From positions 7,858,676 to 7,922,675 of the forward strand of contig CM043807.1 of assembly GCA_023974075.1 (NCBI GenBank): 64,000 nucleotides of DNA. Direction: 5' to 3'. How positions within the stretch are numbered: the first letter of the stretch is position 1; the number at the start of each line of letters is the position of its first letter. This DNA comes from Chaenocephalus aceratus (taxonomy: Eukaryota; Chordata; Actinopteri; Perciformes; Channichthyidae). A program made the position numbers and the translations under genes. This document shows positions 61,643-64,000 of this stretch, piece by piece. The notes under the pieces are model-generated. The model did no database searches. It saw only the letters and a program-made list of their open reading frames with translations, and was not told the origin of the DNA.

Positions 61643-63171
61643 TTTATTACAGAAAACTCTTCTTTACAAAACACAACACATTTCCAGCTACACATGTTCT
61701 ATAATTCAACCAAATATCACAATCATCAAAACACACTGTACATCATTTTAAGAAGCTCTCTCTGTGTCACAGAGGCATTCTGGGACAGGAACCACAACCT
61801 GATGTCCCTGAGCAGAGAGGAAAAGAACACGTTTTATTGTAAATGTCATGTAGCCTACTGTAGCCTATCTACATGGGGACATAAGAGAGGGTGGACTACT
61901 GTGACAGCCACGGCACAGTGTTGGCTTTTTCACATAAAATAACATGTATTAATAAATTAAGTCTGATCATTTGATCACAGGAAATGAAACATGGACACGA
62001 GGAACACGACACGTTTCAGTTCTTGCTTGGGACGAGAGGCGTAGAGACTCAGTTCAAGCTTTGGCACCGCTGAGGCGTTTCCTCATGACCTGTATACATG
62101 TTTACAGTCACAAGCATCTACAATGCACCAGGTGCAAACAATCTTCAGTGACTCGGACAACACAATGGGAATTGGCTATGCTTCATGTTTTAACCTGGTG
62201 ATTTGTTGGTTTAAGCGAGTGACTACACAGCACTGTATCAGAGGGAGGTACCTGAACAAGCCTTAGCGTTAGCATGCGTTATTGTTATGCATTTACTGTT
62301 TGAATAGTATATGTTTATGGCAAGAGCACCCTGAGGGTATCAATCAGGGTTTGATTATTTTCAAGATTTCTCAACAGATGTAGCATTGCACTCTAAAGTT
62401 GTGAAACTCACGATGCACAGTTTCAAATCGATGTCCAACCCGGTGCCGACATCAACCTCAATGCAACACGTCAGAGATGCAGGCGTGTTAGCGTATTAGC
62501 AGCTAGCATTGGGCTGAGATCAGGAGTGGGCTACAGATCAGTTTCCAACTCCTTTTGTTTGCCTTTTTGAAACTTCACTTCACTTCACTTCACTTTGTTA
62601 GACATCTCCCTCTGAAGCTGCAGGCTTTTACATATTATTTTCATTTATGCGAAAGTATTCACAATTACCTGTAATAAGACTTGATGCTTGAAATTGTTGG
62701 ATTTCACTTTTAACACAACCAGCTGGCATCACTCACTCATCAGTGCTGACCACTTCCAAACCCATGCCACGGAAATTATTCAAATAGTTTGCTCCATCCT
62801 CCTTCCAATTAAGTGCTTTAAAACAAAAGCAAGATTTTCTTTTATCATATTAAAGTAATATTCAGCTGCTTTTCGAGACGCTCCTTCTCAAAACGTTTTC
62901 TTTTGGACTTTGCAGTTATTTGCCGACTTAACATCACTAAGTAATATCAGTGGTTTGATCCACCAATCAGGACTGCTGTGGACCATTCAGCGCTTCACAC
63001 TTGAATCTCAAACATGCCAAGCCTTAAGCTGTCTTCCACAACCATCACAGGTCAGATCTCATAACAGATTGGTTTCTCCCGTCTTGTAGAGTTTAGCCTC
63101 CAACTCTTTCATATATTGTCCTGTAAATGCCTGGAGGACACTCTGTCATTACAGAGAGAACAGAGCAGCTC
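61643..63171 (-). other. Probable 3' UTR of the TMTC-family gene
   Basis: Continuous with the stop codon at 63172-63174 and closed by an AATAAA signal on the minus strand at 61643-61648. Contains a short 'cttcacttcacttcactt' repeat near 62575. The end is inferred. Confidence 0.45.
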
Positions 63172-63381
63172 TCAGTTAGAAGGTCTCTCCCCTGCTCCCC
63201 GGGCCCCCACCCTGACCCGGAGCCCCTGCCGCTCCATGATGTTCCACAGCTTGCGCAGGTTGGTCTGGGTGATGACATCATCCGGTTTCAGCTGGAGAGC
63301 ACGCAGGTAGTTGGCCTCCGCTTCCGGAAGCTTCCCGTTCAGGTGGAGGATGGCCCCGAGGTTCATCAGAGCAGCCGGGTA
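63172..63381 (-). CDS. tmtc2-like: Last coding exon of a TMTC-family TPR protein (probably TMTC2)
   Basis: TMTC proteins are ER-membrane proteins with many tetratricopeptide repeats; family members act in O-mannosylation of cadherins. The exon begins after acceptor CTCTCTTAG and encodes 69 residues to a stop: YPAALMNLGAILHLNGKL, PEAEANYLRALQLKPDDVIT, QTNLRKLWNIMERQGL and a tail rich in Arg and Gly. The first 34 residues fit one TPR (L-G at 8-9, A at 20, Y at 24, P at 32). From memory this C-terminus is closest to TMTC2, but TMTC1 and others were not compared. The tail after ERQGL is longer than expected. The rest of the gene lies to the right of the window, upstream on this strand. Confidence 0.78.
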   Translation of the reverse strand, partial: YPAALMNLGAILHLNGKLPEAEANYLRALQLKPDDVITQTNLRKLWNIMERQGLRVRVGARGAGERPSN

Positions 63382-64000
63382 CTAAGAGAGGGAAAAGACA
63401 CCATGAGAACAGGGGCAGAGTGCTGCGTGATTCCATTACAGTCAGTTGTGAGGACGTTCAGGGTTACTGTAGGAACACCGCAACTGTGTCCACCTTTGAA
63501 TCATCCGCCCGGGCAAACTATTTCAAACTTGCCCTTCTCAGCTCCACATTGGACACAGACAGTTATGTAAGACATAAACATGTTTTAGGAAGCTTGCCAG
63601 TTTTTATTTAAATGGAGAGTGGATTAAGGAAAGGTCTCTGGTGAAATTAGTTTAAGGCTTAGAAAATCTAATTAAATGACACCTAAGGCATGGCCAAAGA
63701 CAAAAGGACATCCTTTGATAGTGCCACAGTGGACACATGGGTACAGATTGTCTATGGCTGGGAGTGGTTTTTGTTATACATGTGTCTTTCTGGAGTCCTT
63801 TAAAAAAAAAAAAAAAAAATACCACATCAACTAGTTGCCACATTAGACCATTTGACCATCAATAGTTCACAAAGAAAAACCAGGTCACAGACATGACTCT
63901 ACACAGACCCCTTCACAAAGCAGTCGGCAGCTCATCAGCGTCCTCGGTGCCTGACATATTCTTAGCCACTGCTTCACAGATGTTCTCTTCCCAAACACAA
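63382..64000. other. Intron of the TMTC-family gene
   Basis: No further exon recognised. An 18-base A run at about 63801-63818. Confidence 0.5.

Overview
This is a window from a teleost (ray-finned fish) nuclear genome. The genes have many short exons with GT-AG introns in conserved phases. CA/TG microsatellites are long, and the non-coding space is filled with transposon families typical of teleosts: an RTE-clade Rex3 LINE with a GATG tail, an L2-type LINE with an ATTG tail, hAT elements with 8-bp target duplications, a DIRS/Ngaro-type tyrosine-recombinase retrotransposon, and long-TIR MITEs. There are no bacterial operons, no CRISPR array and no tRNA or rRNA gene that I can support.

Layout. 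(1) 1-6165, minus strand: the 5' two thirds of a GAT1-type GABA transporter gene (slc6a1-like); the rest lies left of the window. (2) 7.7-30 kb: a gene-poor stretch of nested mobile elements: a TTAA-flanked element (9472-10970), hAT plus MITE (13950-15087), L2 LINE (15638-19081), Rex3 (19547-22587), a multi-level nest (23653-26045), a long-TIR element (26466-27205), and a solo LTR carrying a hAT element (27241-29147). (3) 30137-47785, minus strand: a complete 15-coding-exon, 636-aa SLC6 transporter closest in diagnostic residues to the betaine/GABA transporter BGT1 (SLC6A12). Its large intron between coding exons 12 and 13 holds a broken DIRS/Ngaro element split by an L2-derived insertion. (4) 49994-56161, plus strand: two tandem parp11 genes (WWE domain plus mono-ADP-ribosyltransferase domain) with identical intron phases. 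(5) 56.4-61 kb: repeats. (6) 61.6-63.4 kb, minus strand: the last exon and 3' UTR of a TMTC-family (TPR) gene, probably tmtc2.

Biology. The two SLC6 genes encode Na+/Cl--coupled plasma-membrane carriers for GABA and, for the second, probably betaine-type osmolytes. In human, SLC6A12/SLC6A13 and PARP11 lie near each other on 12p13, and SLC6A1/SLC6A11 are neighbours on 3p25. A GAT1-like gene beside a BGT1-like gene and parp11 is therefore informative about the ancestral SLC6 cluster. The PARP11 copies are tightly spaced (about 200 bp from the last poly(A) signal of one to the start codon of the next).

No novel system stands out. The most worthwhile items are the diverged BGT1-like transporter (odd EL2 and shortened EL6/TM11, one GC-AG intron, a TG repeat almost on a splice donor), the parp11 tandem pair, several transposon insertions dated by exact target-site duplications, and an L2-derived non-autonomous family whose three copies share the same non-LINE head.
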